A stretch of DNA of 58,000 bases from Cryptomeria japonica. Its lineage: Eukaryota > Streptophyta > Pinopsida > Cupressales > Cupressaceae. Made by a program: the position numbers and the translations under genes. The stretch covers positions 648,621,420-648,679,419 of the forward strand of contig NC_081405.1 of the NCBI RefSeq assembly GCF_030272615.1. Reading direction: 5' to 3'. Under the pieces are notes generated by a model, which was given only the letters and a program-made list of their open reading frames with translations, ran no database searches and was not told the DNA's origin. This document shows positions 1 to 10,690 of the stretch, piece after piece; within the stretch, counting starts at the first letter, position 1; every line of letters starts with the position of its first letter.

Positions 1-1
1 A

Positions 2-550
2 ACATGCTCAAATCCAAAAGAAGAACAACTTGAATCTAACATACTCTTATGTATTGGCCAAAAGGTTATGTTATGTTCAAATTTGTGGGTGGAAACAGGG
101 CTTGTAAATGGTGCACTTGGAAAAGTCAAAGCAATTGTATATAGACATGGAGAAAGAACACCTCAACTTCCATTATTTGTTGTTGTTCGCTTCAAAAATT
201 ACAGAGGACCAATGTGGGATCACAATCAACCAAAAAATGTTCCTATAACCCTTGTGATTCGTGGTGTCCACCATCAAATACCACTAAAAATAGCATGGGC
301 ATTAACTATACACAAATCACAGGGGCTCACACTCCAACAAGCAACAATCAACATCTACAACATTGATCGTCAAGGATTGACATTCATAGCTATCTCAAGA
401 GTTCATGAACTCGCAAGTCTCCGCATACACCCCACCTTCACATTCAAAAGATATTCATGCATGCAAACCAACCCATATGTTTCTCATCAAAAACAAGAGG
501 AGGAGCGATTGCTAGCATTATCAAATATGAGTTCTACAAACACAAGTTAA
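2..550 (+). CDS. PIF1-like helicase C-terminus (Helitron RepHel), 5'-truncated
   Basis: The frame is open from base 2 to a TAA at 548-550, so about 182 C-terminal residues are seen and the start lies outside the window. Two helicase signatures are visible: the motif-V-like AWALTIHKSQGLTL (near 295-336) and the motif-VI-like FIAISRVHELASL (near 385-423). The upstream stretch with QKVMLCSNLWVETGLVNG matches the segment of PIF1 family proteins that precedes these motifs. In plants the RepHel protein unwinds DNA during rolling-circle transposition of Helitrons. No stop or frameshift is seen in this part. The Helitron-like 3' end 730 bp downstream supports a Helitron origin over a cellular PIF1 helicase. 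Confidence 0.82.
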   Translation, partial: TCSNPKEEQLESNILLCIGQKVMLCSNLWVETGLVNGALGKVKAIVYRHGERTPQLPLFVVVRFKNYRGPMWDHNQPKNVPITLVIRGVHHQIPLKIAWALTIHKSQGLTLQQATINIYNIDRQGLTFIAISRVHELASLRIHPTFTFKRYSCMQTNPYVSHQKQEEERLLALSNMSSTNTS

Positions 551-1130
551 AAGATATCTAGGTTTGTTCACTCAAGCACTTGTTTCCGTAACTTTAAAAT
601 GTATACATTAAAACCATACTTTCTAAACTTGCAAACTATTCAACAAATACTTCCTTTAATTTTGTTTGAATTACTAAATCAACAAATATTTGATAATCAA
701 TGTTAAACAAACAAGGATGTAACAAAAGTTGTACAATATTCAAATTCTAATTATATCTTTTTTCCATACTCTATAGGTATAAACTCTACAAAAGGATAAT
801 TGAACACTTATTTGTGATACTATTTGATTATTACTGCAAGTGAAAAGATCTCTAGGTTCAATAAATCACTTTTTTTTGTATCGTTATAATGTATACATTA
901 AATCTAGACTTTTTCAACTTACAAACAATTCAACAAATAGTTCCTTTAAAAAAATATTAATTACTAAATCTACAAACATTCAATAATCAATGTTAAACAA
1001 TCAAGCATGTAACAAAAGTTGTACAATTTTTGACTTTCTAATTATATCTCGTTTTCATACTCTACAGGTACAAATTTTACAATACGATAATTTCCCTTAT
1101 TCGTAACACCATTGTATTATTAGTTACTTC
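547..1130. repeat. Diverged tandem duplication, period about 290 bp
   Basis: Two copies (about 547-838 and 839-1130) follow the helicase stop. Both contain the 12-bp palindrome AATGTATACATT (598-609 and 888-899), a shared run around AATCAATGTTAAACAA, and GTAACAAAAGTTGTACAAT. It sits in the non-coding tail of the Helitron. Confidence 0.75.
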
Positions 1131-1280
1131 CAATTCAAAAGAGTTTGCAAAAATAATTTGTACAAAAAAAGGAACATTATTGTGTTAATTGCATACATTG
1201 TTCAAAGTCCAAACCTAACTTAAATACAATATCAAAGATAACATCGACGTACCCATTGCACATTAAGGTGCGATTGCTAG

Positions 1281-1780
1281 TTATATATAATTTTTTAATC
1301 TTTTTATTTTATATTTTTGAAAATATAGATGATAAAATCAATTAACTATTGTATAGGGATTTGATTCACACCATTTAAATTAACAATCAAACAATTCTAT
1401 CACAAACATTACACAACAAATATTTCTATTAAAAAAAAATCTCCAAGCATGTATCTTTTATAGTTATAATTTTGTATAATTTTTTTGAAATCATTTTAAT
1501 TTTTATTAATACTTTTTAAAAATCATTATTTCTTTTTAATCATTTTAAAATATAGAGTACAATTTTATAACATTTAATCATAAATTTAAATATTTTTTAT
1601 TTAATCATTAAAAAAATACTTATTTTCACTTTATTGTATATATTATATAGTTTTATAATTATTAATAATAATTTTATTAAGATCAATTATAATTAATATT
1701 ACATAAATATAATTTAAATAATATATAATCTTAAAATAATAATTAATAATTAAGTTTAAGATTAATTTAATTATTATAAT
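1281..1780. other. AT-rich non-coding stretch
   Basis: Very AT-rich DNA with many TTAATAAT-type runs and no credible ORF. Nothing recognisable. Confidence 0.6.
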
Positions 1781-1896
1781 TTTTTATTGGTAAAAGGTTT
1801 TTGCATTTACTAAATCCAAGTTTGGAAATTTGCACGAACCGATAGGGGCTACAATTAGGGAGCCGCCTCCCCAAGCTACAAACCACCACAATGTAT
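1781..1896 (-). pseudogene. Possible 3' continuation of the LINE ORF1 remnant
   Basis: This lies directly outside the copia-1 target site. If copia-1 and one TSD copy are removed it becomes contiguous with the minus-strand LINE ORF1 at 9189-10690. It reads as a short basic Cys/Ser/Arg stretch ending in a lysine-rich tail. I cannot recognise a domain in it; assignment is by position only. Confidence 0.3.
1892..1896. other. Target-site duplication of copia-1, left copy (TGTAT)
   Basis: TGTAT lies immediately before the TG of the 5' LTR and matches 9184-9188 exactly. Confidence 0.9.
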
Positions 1897-3314
1897 TGTT
1901 GGCATAACTGATGGAGATGATGATGAGATGAGAAGATGATCGATAATTTTTTTATGATCAGGTATTTGTTGTCATTGATGGCAACCATGTTTGTTTAGTC
2001 ATCTAGGTCATCTAGACCAACCAGTATAGCCTAACCGATAGTGGAATCAGTTAGACAGCAAAACTTTTAAATTGTTGTCAACTGGTAAACAAGAATAGAG
2101 CGATGATCAAGCTACTGGTACGAATGATTGGAGAAGATTCAAGTGTTGCAGTTCAGAATATATGCTCATAACATTGGCATAAGTCTGTGATTGAAATCAC
2201 ATCAAGTTTGGTGAACTGGAAAGCACATTTATAATTGATTGTCATGAACTCTTTGAAGAAGAAGGAATACTAATATCAGATCTTTAACCGATAATGATTT
2301 AAGGTTTGGTGGTGGATCTTATCATGATCATAACATAGTGATGATGTGTCATAATCCGTGTGTAATGATAAGATGGTATTTGAGCGCCTACAAGGATCAG
2401 ATTTCTTGGGAAACAACAAAGTGCTTAGAAGAATGAAACAAGGTTTTGATTGCTTATCAAATCAATGTGCGGTGATTATTCAATGGCGAAAATCATCTAG
2501 AAATTTGTTGTAATGATCTGTAATATATTTTGGAGGAGTGTTTTGCCACACTAAATGTAAATTCATTGTATCTTATTGATGTAATTAGGGTTTGTAGCCA
2601 TCCTAACTGAAAAGTGTATTTAGGGATAGTTGGAGAAGAGATTTTGTGTTGGTGGTTTGAGAAGAAGCTATTGCCCAACTAGTTTGAAGTGTCTGCATGT
2701 GTGTAGCAAAGTTGTACTGACAAGGATCTGTACTGGCAAGTAAGGAAGTTTTGTAATCAGATCATTTGCCCTGTTGTTCCCTAACAGTTATAGCAGTTTG
2801 AAATACCTTAACCGAGTAGATCCTAAAAGATTTGATATTGTAAATCTCTTCACCAGGTGGGTCATTAACTTGAGTTGGAAATCCTCTAACAAGGTTACTC
2901 TTAATAGGGTAGAGCTCCTAACAGGACTGAGGAAAAATCCCTTGGCCGAGTGACTCCTAATAGGGTCTACTCTTAACCAGGCATATTGTAAGCTCTTAAC
3001 CAAGCTAGGCCTTTAACCGAGCTCATTCCAAAAGAGTGCAAATACATATTGTGGGTGTTAATTCCCACCATGGTTTTTCTAGTTGGGTTTCCACATCAAA
3101 AATATTCGTGTTCATGTGTTGGATGCATTGTTTATTTGTGCAATTGATATCTTTTCTTTGTTTGCATATTGATGAACACTTGAGTGAATGGTTTGTTAAA
3201 TCAGCTTAGAAGATTGTTTGAGTAGTTACAAGTACAATTTTGTGAAGTGTTGCAGATTTGTTTTATTACTGATTCACCCCCCCTCTCAGTAATAACTGGA
3301 TCCTTATAATAACA
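1897..3314 (+). repeat. copia-1 5' LTR
   Basis: Starts TGTTGGCATAACTG and ends ATAACA. Near its 3' end it holds the copia-type run of a T-rich GTTTTTC stretch plus GGGTTTCCAC, and a C-run followed by CTCTCAGTAATAA. Positions 2797-3040 carry a ladder of degenerate 25-30 bp units (CCGAGTGACTCCTAA and variants) that also occurs in copia-2. Confidence 0.93.
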
Positions 3315-3316
3315 AT

Positions 3317-3328
3317 TGGTATCAGAGC
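3317..3328 (+). promoter_or_regulatory. Primer binding site, initiator-Met tRNA type
   Basis: TGGTATCAGAGC begins two bases after the 5' LTR. It is the standard plant copia site complementary to the 3' end of initiator methionine tRNA. Confidence 0.92.
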
Positions 3329-3378
3329 ACTAGGTCCTCTTTTTGCAAAAGCTTAACCACTTGAGGTAAAGATCCAAG

Positions 3379-4340
3379 ATGATGAAGGAGGGTCCTAAGT
3401 TCACAAAGGATAACTACAAAATATGGAGCAATTACATCAAGGGTATGGGGCCATAGTTCTAGGAGCATGTGGTTAATAAGTACACACCTCCTATCGGTAC
3501 TCTGACTGCAGATCAACTTAGGGAGCAGCAAGAGAATATTCAAGCATTGGAAGCCATTGTAAATACTCTTTCTGATTCTGAGTATATTGATGTTCATGGT
3601 ATAGAAACCACTGATGAAGTTTGGGAAAAGTTGAAGGTGATTTATTATGGAGATGAGCATGTGCAAAAAGCTAAAGAAGAAAGCCTAAGAGACAAGTTTG
3701 ATGACATGAGGATGGTGGAAGGTGAGAACATAACCCAGTATGGACAAAGAATAAAAGAAATAGTTGGAGGAATCAAAAGTTCTAGGGGAACCATAGTAGA
3801 AGATAGAGTGGTAAGTAAAATGCTTAGAACCTTACTGCCTTCTTATGCTATTAAAGTATCTTCTATCCAAGAATTGAGGTCAGTCAACAAAGATAAAGCT
3901 ACATTTGGTTCATTGATAGGAAATCTTACTGCTTTTGAATTGAATAGCTTTTACAATAGTGTACCTAAAGTATAATCTTCTTTCAAAGCATCAGTATCAT
4001 CAAGAAAAGGAAAGGATGTCTATCATAACCATGATTATAGGTCAAGTCATCATGGCGGTGGTAATGAAGAAGTGGATAATGAACATAACTTGATGGAAAT
4101 TGAGGCTTTAATGGCAAAGAAACTTCCTAGAGGCACCGATAAGTAAAAAGACAAGCTTCCTCTTAAGTGCTTCTAATGTAACAAAATAGGACATATTGCT
4201 GCTAATTGTCCTAACAATAATCAGAAAGAAAAATTTAGAAAGTTTAAGGGAAAAAGTAAGAAACAATGTTATGTTGTAGTAGATGAAGGTGTTACCGATG
4301 AGGAATCAGAGGATGAAGATAATGAGGAAATTATTTCTAT
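3379..4340 (+). pseudogene. gag: copia-1 gag remnant
   Basis: Starts at ATG 3379 (MMKEGPKFTKDNYKIW), which aligns with the copia-2 Gag start. It encodes a UBN2-type capsid region with the conserved stretch EVWEKL...YGDEHVQKAKEESLRDKF. All stops are in one frame: TAG 3454, TAG 3460, TAA 3973, TAA 4144 and TAA 4171. The last hits the zinc knuckle (KCF, stop, CNKIGHIAANC; CX2CX4HX4C) at its third residue. No frameshift is seen up to the protease, so Gag and Pol were one reading frame. Gag would package element RNA in cytoplasmic particles. It is non-functional as it stands. Confidence 0.9.
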
Positions 4341-4900
4341 AGCAGTTAAGGAAGATCTCTCTAACAAGAAATCTTTAGTGTCCTATATTGACAGTAGTGA
4401 TGAGTGGGTCCTTGATAGTGGTTTCTTACACCACATGACCGGTGACAAGAACAAGTTGATCTCACTTGAAGAATTTGACGGTGGAGTAGTGAGATTTGGC
4501 AACAATATACCATGCTTGGTAAAAGGTAAAGGTTCAATTTTCTTAAATGGAAAAAGTAATGCTGATGATGTGTATTGGGTTAAAGGATTGAAGCATAACT
4601 TGTTGAGTGTTGGTTAGCTAAATGATAAAGGGTATCATCTTGAGTTCAAGAATGGAGTGTGTATGATTTTAGGAAGCAAAGGAGAACTGATTGCTATCAG
4701 TAAATGGACAAATGGTAACTTATTCCATCTGAACAATAATGTTAACAGTTGTTTGGATGCAAAAGTTGAGAATAGTTGGCTATGGCATAAAATATTTTGT
4801 TATGTAAGTTTTTTATAATTTGGTCAAGGTCAGCAAGTCAAGTATGGTTAGAGGTATGCCACAACTAGTCAAACCAGACAATGTGATTTGTAAGGAGTGT
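4341..4900 (+). pseudogene. pol: copia-1 aspartic protease and GAG-pre-integrase remnant
   Basis: Continues the Gag frame. The protease active site is seen as WVLDSG with FLHHMTGD following; copia-2 has CSHHM here, so Cys is changed to Phe. A TAG at 4615 stands where copia-2 has Trp (TGG). The pre-integrase region has the WLWHK signature near 4780. A frameshift in the T-run near 4808-4815 moves the frame before the zinc-binding part (residues VICKECQLGKM). Known role: cleavage of the Gag-Pol polyprotein. Confidence 0.85.
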
Positions 4901-5843
4901 CAGTTGGGTAAGATGATTGCTTCTTCTTTCAAAAGAAAATCATTTTCTTCTAAAAAATATTTTAGATTTGGTGCACACTAATTTATGTGGTCCTATGAGG
5001 ACTAGGAGTTTTCAAGGTGATAAATATTTCATGATATTTACTAACGATTATTCAAGAATAATGTGGGTTACATTTTTAAAGGAGAAGTTTGATGCTTTCA
5101 ACAAGTTTAAGGCATTCAAATCCTTAGTGGAGAAAGAAACCGGTAAGAACCTAAAGTGCCCAAGATTTGATCGGGGTGGAGAATTCACATTAGCTAAATT
5201 TGTGAAATACTGCGATGAGAGTGGAATCAAGAGACAACTATTTGCACCAAGGAAACCACATCAGAATGGGATTGCAGAAAGGAGGAACCAAACCATAGTT
5301 GAAGCAACAAGAACAATGTTGATACAAGTAGATGTACCTAAAATGTTTTGGAGAGAAGTAGTTAGCACTGCATTATACACAATGAACCAAATATTGGTCA
5401 AGAAAGGTAGTGACAAAACTCCCTATGAAATATGGTATGGTCATACTCCTAATGTTAGAAATTTCAATTTTTTTGGCAGTAGGTGTTACATAAAGAGAGA
5501 TGAGTATATCAAAAAGTTTGATCCTAAAAGTGATGAAGGAATTGTCCTAGGTTACTCAACTAAGAGCAAAGCATTCAAGTGCTTTAACAAAAGAACCAAG
5601 AAGATTGTGGAAAGTGTTAATGTAAAAGTTAATGAGTATTCTGGCAAATATGATGATACCAGCAAGTTTGATCTAGTAGATGAACAAAAGGTAGTGATCA
5701 TTGAACTGAAAGTTCAAAATGATGCTGAGCTGAACAGTGTGGAGGATGCTGCTCAGCCAGTGGAAGAAGAAGAAGAAGAAGAAGCTTCTACACCGGAACC
5801 AATTATACCTAGATATGTAAAGTTGAATCACTCTACAGATTAG
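4901..5843 (+). pseudogene. pol: copia-1 integrase remnant
   Basis: Retroviral-type integrase core followed by the copia C-terminal part. The first catalytic Asp of the DD35E triad is changed to Asn (VHTNLCGPM, codon 4980-4982; copia-2 has HTD). The second (RFDRGGEF) and the Glu (NGIAERRN) are kept. The downstream FFGSRCYIKRDE and GYSTKSKAFKCFN blocks are typical of copia integrases. A Glu-rich run (near 5762-5786) precedes TAG 5841. The frame is otherwise open for 308 codons. The Asp-to-Asn change would abolish strand transfer. Confidence 0.92.
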
Positions 5844-7442
5844 ATAATTGGAGACATGAATGCTGGAGTACAAACAAGAAGAAAGATCAAAGAAAGTGCT
5901 TGTCTAATTTCCACAATTGAACCTAAGACAGTGAGGGAAGCTCTCAGAGATGATGATTGGATAAAGGCTATGAAGGAGGAGCTTGATCAAATAGAGAAGA
6001 ATGACACTTGGTCACTTATCCACAGACCAGCTAGTAAAAATGTGATTGGTACTAAGTGGGTGTTTAGGAACAAATTTAATGAAGATGGTGAAGTGATTAG
6101 GAACAAGGAAAGACTAGTTCGCACAGGATATGCACAAGAAGAAGGTGAGGATTATGGAGAAACTTATGCACCGGTTGCTAGAATTCAAGGAGTAAGAATG
6201 CTACTTGAATTTGCAGCATTCAAAGGATTCAAGGTATACCAAATGGATGTCAAGTATGCATTTTTTAATGGAATTCTAAAAGAAGAGGTTTACATTGAAC
6301 AACCAGATGGGTTTGCATTGACTGGAGACAAGGACATGGTTTGCAAACTTCATAAAGATTTATATGGGTTAAAGAAATCTCCAAGGGCATGGTATGCAAG
6401 ACTCTATTCACACCTGATAAAGATTGGACTTCAAAGAACCAGTGAGGACATCGACATTTACTTGAAGATGAAAGGAGACAAGTTATTGATTGGAGAAGTG
6501 TTTGTAGATGATATCATATTTGGAGGAAATGATGATATGAGTTTAACTTTTGCAAAAGAAATGAAAAAGGAATTTGAAATGTCTTTGATAGGTGAAATCA
6601 AAATTTTCATTGGTTTGCATGTCCAACGGATGAAAGGATGAATCTTTATCAGGCAGTCCAAATATGTGAAGGAGGTATTGAAAACCTTTGGAATGGAAGA
6701 CTCTAAACTAGCTGGAACCCCTATGGTTACTGGTTGTAGATTATCCAAGGAAGATGATTTAGACCTAGTGGATGAAACTAAGTATAGATCAATGATTGGT
6801 AAACCACACTATGTTGTTTATAGTAGAACGGACATTGATCATGCAGTTGGTATAGTGGCTAAATATCAGAAAGTCCTAAAGAGACTCATATGGTGGCAAT
6901 GAAGAGAATTTTCAAGTATCTTAGAGAACTATTGATTATGGATTATGGTATCCATATAAAGGAAACGTCTCTTTGAAGGTGTTCACATATGTTGATTGGG
7001 CAGGTAATGTAGATGACCAGAAGAGCACAACCGGTGGTGCATTCTTTCAAGGATGAAACCAATATCCTAGACTAGTAAGAAACAAAGTTTTATTTCTTAG
7101 TCTACATCAAAAGAAGAGTAAGTGGTTGCATCTATGAACTGTACTCAAGCAATATGGATGAGACATGTATTAGAAGGATTCAAGGAGAATATGACAGTAC
7201 CGGTGGTCATATATTGTGATAATAGAAGTGCAATAAACATTTCAAAGAATCTTGTATTGCATGCTAGAACAAAGCATATTAAATTGAAGTATCATTATTT
7301 GAGAGAAAGAGTGTAGGAAAAGAAAGTTGGGATGAATCATGTATCAAGCAAGGAGGAGTTGGCTGGCATCTTCACTAAGTCATTGCCTAAAGCAACCTTT
7401 GAGTATCTCAGAAGCAAGCTAGGGGTTATACCCCTACTATAG
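5844..7442 (+). pseudogene. pol: copia-1 reverse transcriptase / RNase H remnant
   Basis: RT blocks in order: TKWVFRNKF, YAPVARIQGVRMLL, QMDVKYAFFNG, LYGLKKSPRAWY and FVDDIIFGG (catalytic DD at 6507-6512). The frame is shared with integrase. It is broken by TGA 6639, a frameshift near 6868-6872, a second disturbance near 6930-6980, and TAG 7314 where copia-2 has Gln. RNase H survives in pieces: CDNRSAINISKN and ARTKHIKLKYHYLRE. The protein end FEYLRSKLGVIPLL with TAG 7440-7442 matches the copia-2 end. Confidence 0.92.
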
Positions 7443-7783
7443 AAGGTCAACTAAGATGTTGTTGCAGCATCAATCTAATGGACAAATTTAAGATCTTTCA
7501 CTGTGGATTGATGAGAAAAGGGATACTCCTTAGGGGGAGAAGCGGAGATGAAGAAAACAATAGTAGCAAAAGATGAATTTGACACTTTGCACCTTTGGCA
7601 TTGTTGTCAAAGGGGGGAAAGAAAATTAAAGGGGGAAAAGAACAGTGAAGAGAAGAAAGAGAAGAACTAGTGGAGGGATAAGAACAAGTGAAATAGAATA
7701 GAAGAAGAAAAGAATAGTACAACAGTCATAACAGTTAGAGTTCCAGTTTTGCATAGTGAGATTTTGGTGTTGCCATCAATGCC
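7443..7783 (+). other. copia-1 3' internal non-coding region
   Basis: Purine-rich leader to the 3' LTR, with several A/G runs including AAAGGGGGGAAAG near 7608-7620. No ORF. Confidence 0.7.
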
Positions 7784-7795
7784 AAACGAAGAGAT
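7784..7795 (+). promoter_or_regulatory. Decayed polypurine tract of copia-1
   Basis: The purine tract next to the 3' LTR reads AAACGAAGAGAT. copia-2 and copia-3 have AAAGGGGGAGAT at the same place, so several G residues are lost. Confidence 0.75.
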
Positions 7796-9183
7796 TGTTG
7801 GCATAACTGATGGAGATGATGATGAGATAAGAAGATGACCAGTAAACTTGATATGATCAAGTGTTTGTTGTCATTGATGACAACCATGTTTGTTTAGTCA
7901 TCTAGGTCATCTACACCAATCGGTAGTGGAGTCAGCTAGAAAAGAAACTATTAAGTTACTATCAACTGGTAAATAGGAATAAAACTATGATCAAGCGACT
8001 GGTATGGACGATTGGAGAAGACTCAGGTGTTGCGGTTTAGAATTTATCTTCATAACGTTGGCATGAGTCTATGATTGAAATCCCATCAAGTTTGGTGAAC
8101 CAAAAAGCAAATTTATAATTGACTGTCATGAACTTTGTGAAGAAGAATGAATACCGGCATGAGATCTTTAACTAGTAATGCTTAAAGGTTTGGGGGTGGA
8201 TCTTATCATGATCATAACTTAGTGATGACGTGTCATAATCTACATGTAGTGATAAGATGGTATTTGAGTTCATACAAGGATCAAATTTCTTGGGAAACAA
8301 CAAAGTGCTTAGAAGAATGAAACAAGGGTTTGATTGCTTATCCAATCAATATGTAGTGACCATTCAATGATGAAAAATCATCTAGAAATTTGTTGTAATT
8401 ATCTGTAATGTATTTTGGCAGAGTGTTTTACCATGCTAAATGTAAATTCATTGTATCTTATTGATGTAATTAGGGATTGTAGCTACCCTAACTAAAAAGT
8501 GTATTTAGGGCTAGTTGGAGAAGAGATTTTGTGTCGGTGGTTTGAGAAGAAGCTATTGTTAAACTAGCTTGAAGTGTCTGCATGTGTGTAGCAGAGTTGT
8601 GCTGAAAAGGATCTATACTAGCAAGCAAGGAAGTGTTGTAATCAAATCATTTGCCCTGTTGTTCCCTAATAGTTTCAACAGTTTGAAATCCCTCAACCGG
8701 GTAGATCCTAACAGGTCTGATATTGTAAATCCCTTCACTGGGTGGCTCATTGACTTGAGTTCAAAATCCTCTAACAAGGTTACTATTAATAGGGTTGAGG
8801 TAAAATCCCTTGACCGAGTGACTCCTAACAATGTCTGCTCTTAACCAAGCATATTGTAATCTCTTAACAGGGCTAGGCTTTTAACCGAGCACATTCCAAA
8901 AGAGTGCAAATACATATTGTGGGTGCTAATTCCCATTGTGGTTTTCCCAGTTGGGTTTCCATGTCAAAAATATTTGTATTCATGTGGTGGATGCATTGTT
9001 GATTTGTGCATTTGATATCTTTTCTTTGTTTTCATATTGATGAACACTTGAGTTAATGTTTTGTTAAATCATCTTAGAAGATTGTTTGAGTAGTTACCAA
9101 TAGAGTTTTGTGAAGCGTTGTAGATTTGTTTTATTACTGATTCACACCCCCCTCTCAGTAATAACTAGATCCTCATAATAACA
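7796..9183 (+). repeat. copia-1 3' LTR
   Basis: Same termini as the 5' LTR (TGTTGGCATAAC...ATAACA), co-linear throughout, with many substitutions and small indels. Confidence 0.93.
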
Positions 9184-9188
9184 TGTAT
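9184..9188. other. Target-site duplication of copia-1, right copy (TGTAT)
   Basis: Perfect match to 1892-1896. Confidence 0.9.
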
Positions 9189-10690
9189 GACCTCTTAGAA
9201 AGTTGCCTGAATAGGGTTCCATGTTGAGAATACCCTCCTTCCAAGCTATCTTTTTCTTCTTTCCTCTTCCTTCTTACTAGCCTTCCTCGTACATAGAATC
9301 CCTTTATGACTCCAAAGATGAAACCCCGACCGATAACTTACTCTCCCCCACTCCATTATGTGGATTCACATGACTACCGACTATGTCTATTGTAGAGCTA
9401 AACCCTAAGTGATGATACTCCTTACTACTTGTCATCAACCTCTCCACAGTTTTGGAGATTGAAGCATATGTACTTTGCATATCCTTCGAAGCTTTGATAG
9501 TTCACTTTCTCTTAGCATCTAGACTCAACTTATCCTTGCAAATTTTTATAGGTTTCTTTTCTATGCTCTCCTTTTGAATGTCAAATATTTCATTCTCAAT
9601 CAAGTAATGATGAGGAGATACCTTCCTCCATCAAGTGTCTTTTACATTTAACTTTTTCCTATCACATTTAGCTATGAAATTCTCTATTTGATAGCATCTT
9701 CTACACCTAAATGGGATACCTTCATTATCTAACATTTGTACCCAAATCCCCTTCTCAAAATTAAAAAATAAATCTGCAGTTGGAGCCTTAGTCAAATCCA
9801 TTTCCACTAAGACACATGCATAGGTGGTATGCATATTCTCCAAGGACCCATCATCCACTCCCAAATATTTTCCCAAAGTATTTCCTACAACTTTAAAATA
9901 AGATTTGAACCAAAATTATAACAACAAATTTGGAAGTTTTACCCAAGTTAGTATCCTATCAAAAGATTTGGTAGCTAGGTTAAAACATGGATACTATGGT
10001 TTGAGTAAGAGACTATGCTTCTCCTCCCAACTCTAGAGAGATGTGTATAAGATCCTATTCCTATCCTCTAGGTTGTAAAAATTCACCACAAAAAAGCCAT
10101 GGGCACTTTAATAAATTTGCACATCCCCCACAAAAATAGGGCTCCCAACCTTTATGATCCACTTGTGAAGCTCTCTAAGACTTAGCCAAAATCCTTTAAA
10201 CCACCCTATCAAGCCCATCTCAGAAAAATATTGTTCATTCTCATAAACTTTCTTAGTTGTCTTAACATCTAGACTCATTGTCAACATCTATACTCACTGT
10301 TAGTCTATTTTTTGTTGGATCACTCCAAGAAGAGGGCATTGAAGCACATTTTGGAGTCCCCATTCTAACAGTCCTTAGCCCTCAACTTCATCCACTCACT
10401 TTCTTGTTCTAGATTCATTTGCCAATCATGACATTTATTCCTTTAATCAGAGAAGTCATCATTATGAAAAGGGCCACAATGGATACCGCCCCTTTGCACA
10501 AACCCACCATTGTTGTCAAACCTTTTAGCAACATACACACCCAAGCATTGACAAAAACTATAGGGATCTTGAGCCATAGATAAGGACACCAAAGAAGGTC
10601 ATTGCCATTATTTTTGAACAACTCTGTAGTAGCTCAAAACCTCCAAAAATTCTAGAAGCCAAAGAGATCCTCAACGACAAAATTTTTTCT
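9189..10690 (-). pseudogene. LINE-1-type ORF1 remnant (DUF4283 plus CCHC)
   Basis: Read on the minus strand, a Gly/Asn/Arg-rich N-terminal part (10640-10380) is followed by a DUF4283-like domain (about 10230-9790; SPIFVGDVQIY, AHGFFVVNFYNLEDRNRI, GKYLGVDDGSLENM) and a zinc-knuckle block (9720-9650; IPFRCRRCYQIENFIAKC, CX2CX4NX4C, with His replaced by Asn). The tail is Lys/Ser-rich. Plant L1 LINEs and related elements encode such RNA-binding ORF1 proteins. It holds several in-frame stops, at least two of them at expected Trp codons. No endonuclease or RT ORF2 is present, so this is a fragment. The best uninterrupted part is 9631-9876. Confidence 0.8.

Larger units (their letters stand above)
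1..1280 (+). mobile_element. Helitron, 3' part only (5' end outside window)
   Basis: A PIF1-like helicase tail (2-550) is followed by about 730 bp of non-coding DNA that ends in a Helitron-like terminus. The terminus is a 7-bp hairpin (arms 1255-1261 and 1268-1274, loop 1262-1267, one G-T wobble), then CTAG at 1277-1280 and a T at 1281. Helitrons end in CTRR and insert between A and T, so this fits. The hairpin-to-CTAG spacing of 2 nt is shorter than usual, so the exact end is provisional. Confidence 0.55.
1897..9183 (+). mobile_element. Ty1/copia retrotransposon 'copia-1', full-length but dead
   Basis: A 7.29-kb element with two long LTRs (1418 and 1388 bp, TG...CA), a tRNA-iMet type primer site, a Gag-Pol frame in copia order (Gag, protease, integrase, RT, RNase H), a decayed polypurine tract and a perfect 5-bp TSD (TGTAT). 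The two LTRs differ at roughly one base in eight over the first 370 bp by eye, so it is older than copia-2. The body has many stops and at least three frameshifts. It inserted into a minus-strand LINE ORF1 remnant. Confidence 0.95.

Noticed and set aside
5673-5873. Minus-strand ORFs inside the pol genes (also 5048-5230, 6458-6748, 17354-17673, 19914-20153, 20487-20819)
   Set aside because: Antisense shadows of well supported integrase, RT and Gag sequence.
10415-10621. 68-codon minus-strand ORF
   Set aside because: Shadow frame of the LINE ORF1 N-terminal region; the other frame carries the Asn/Gly/Arg-rich LINE-like sequence.
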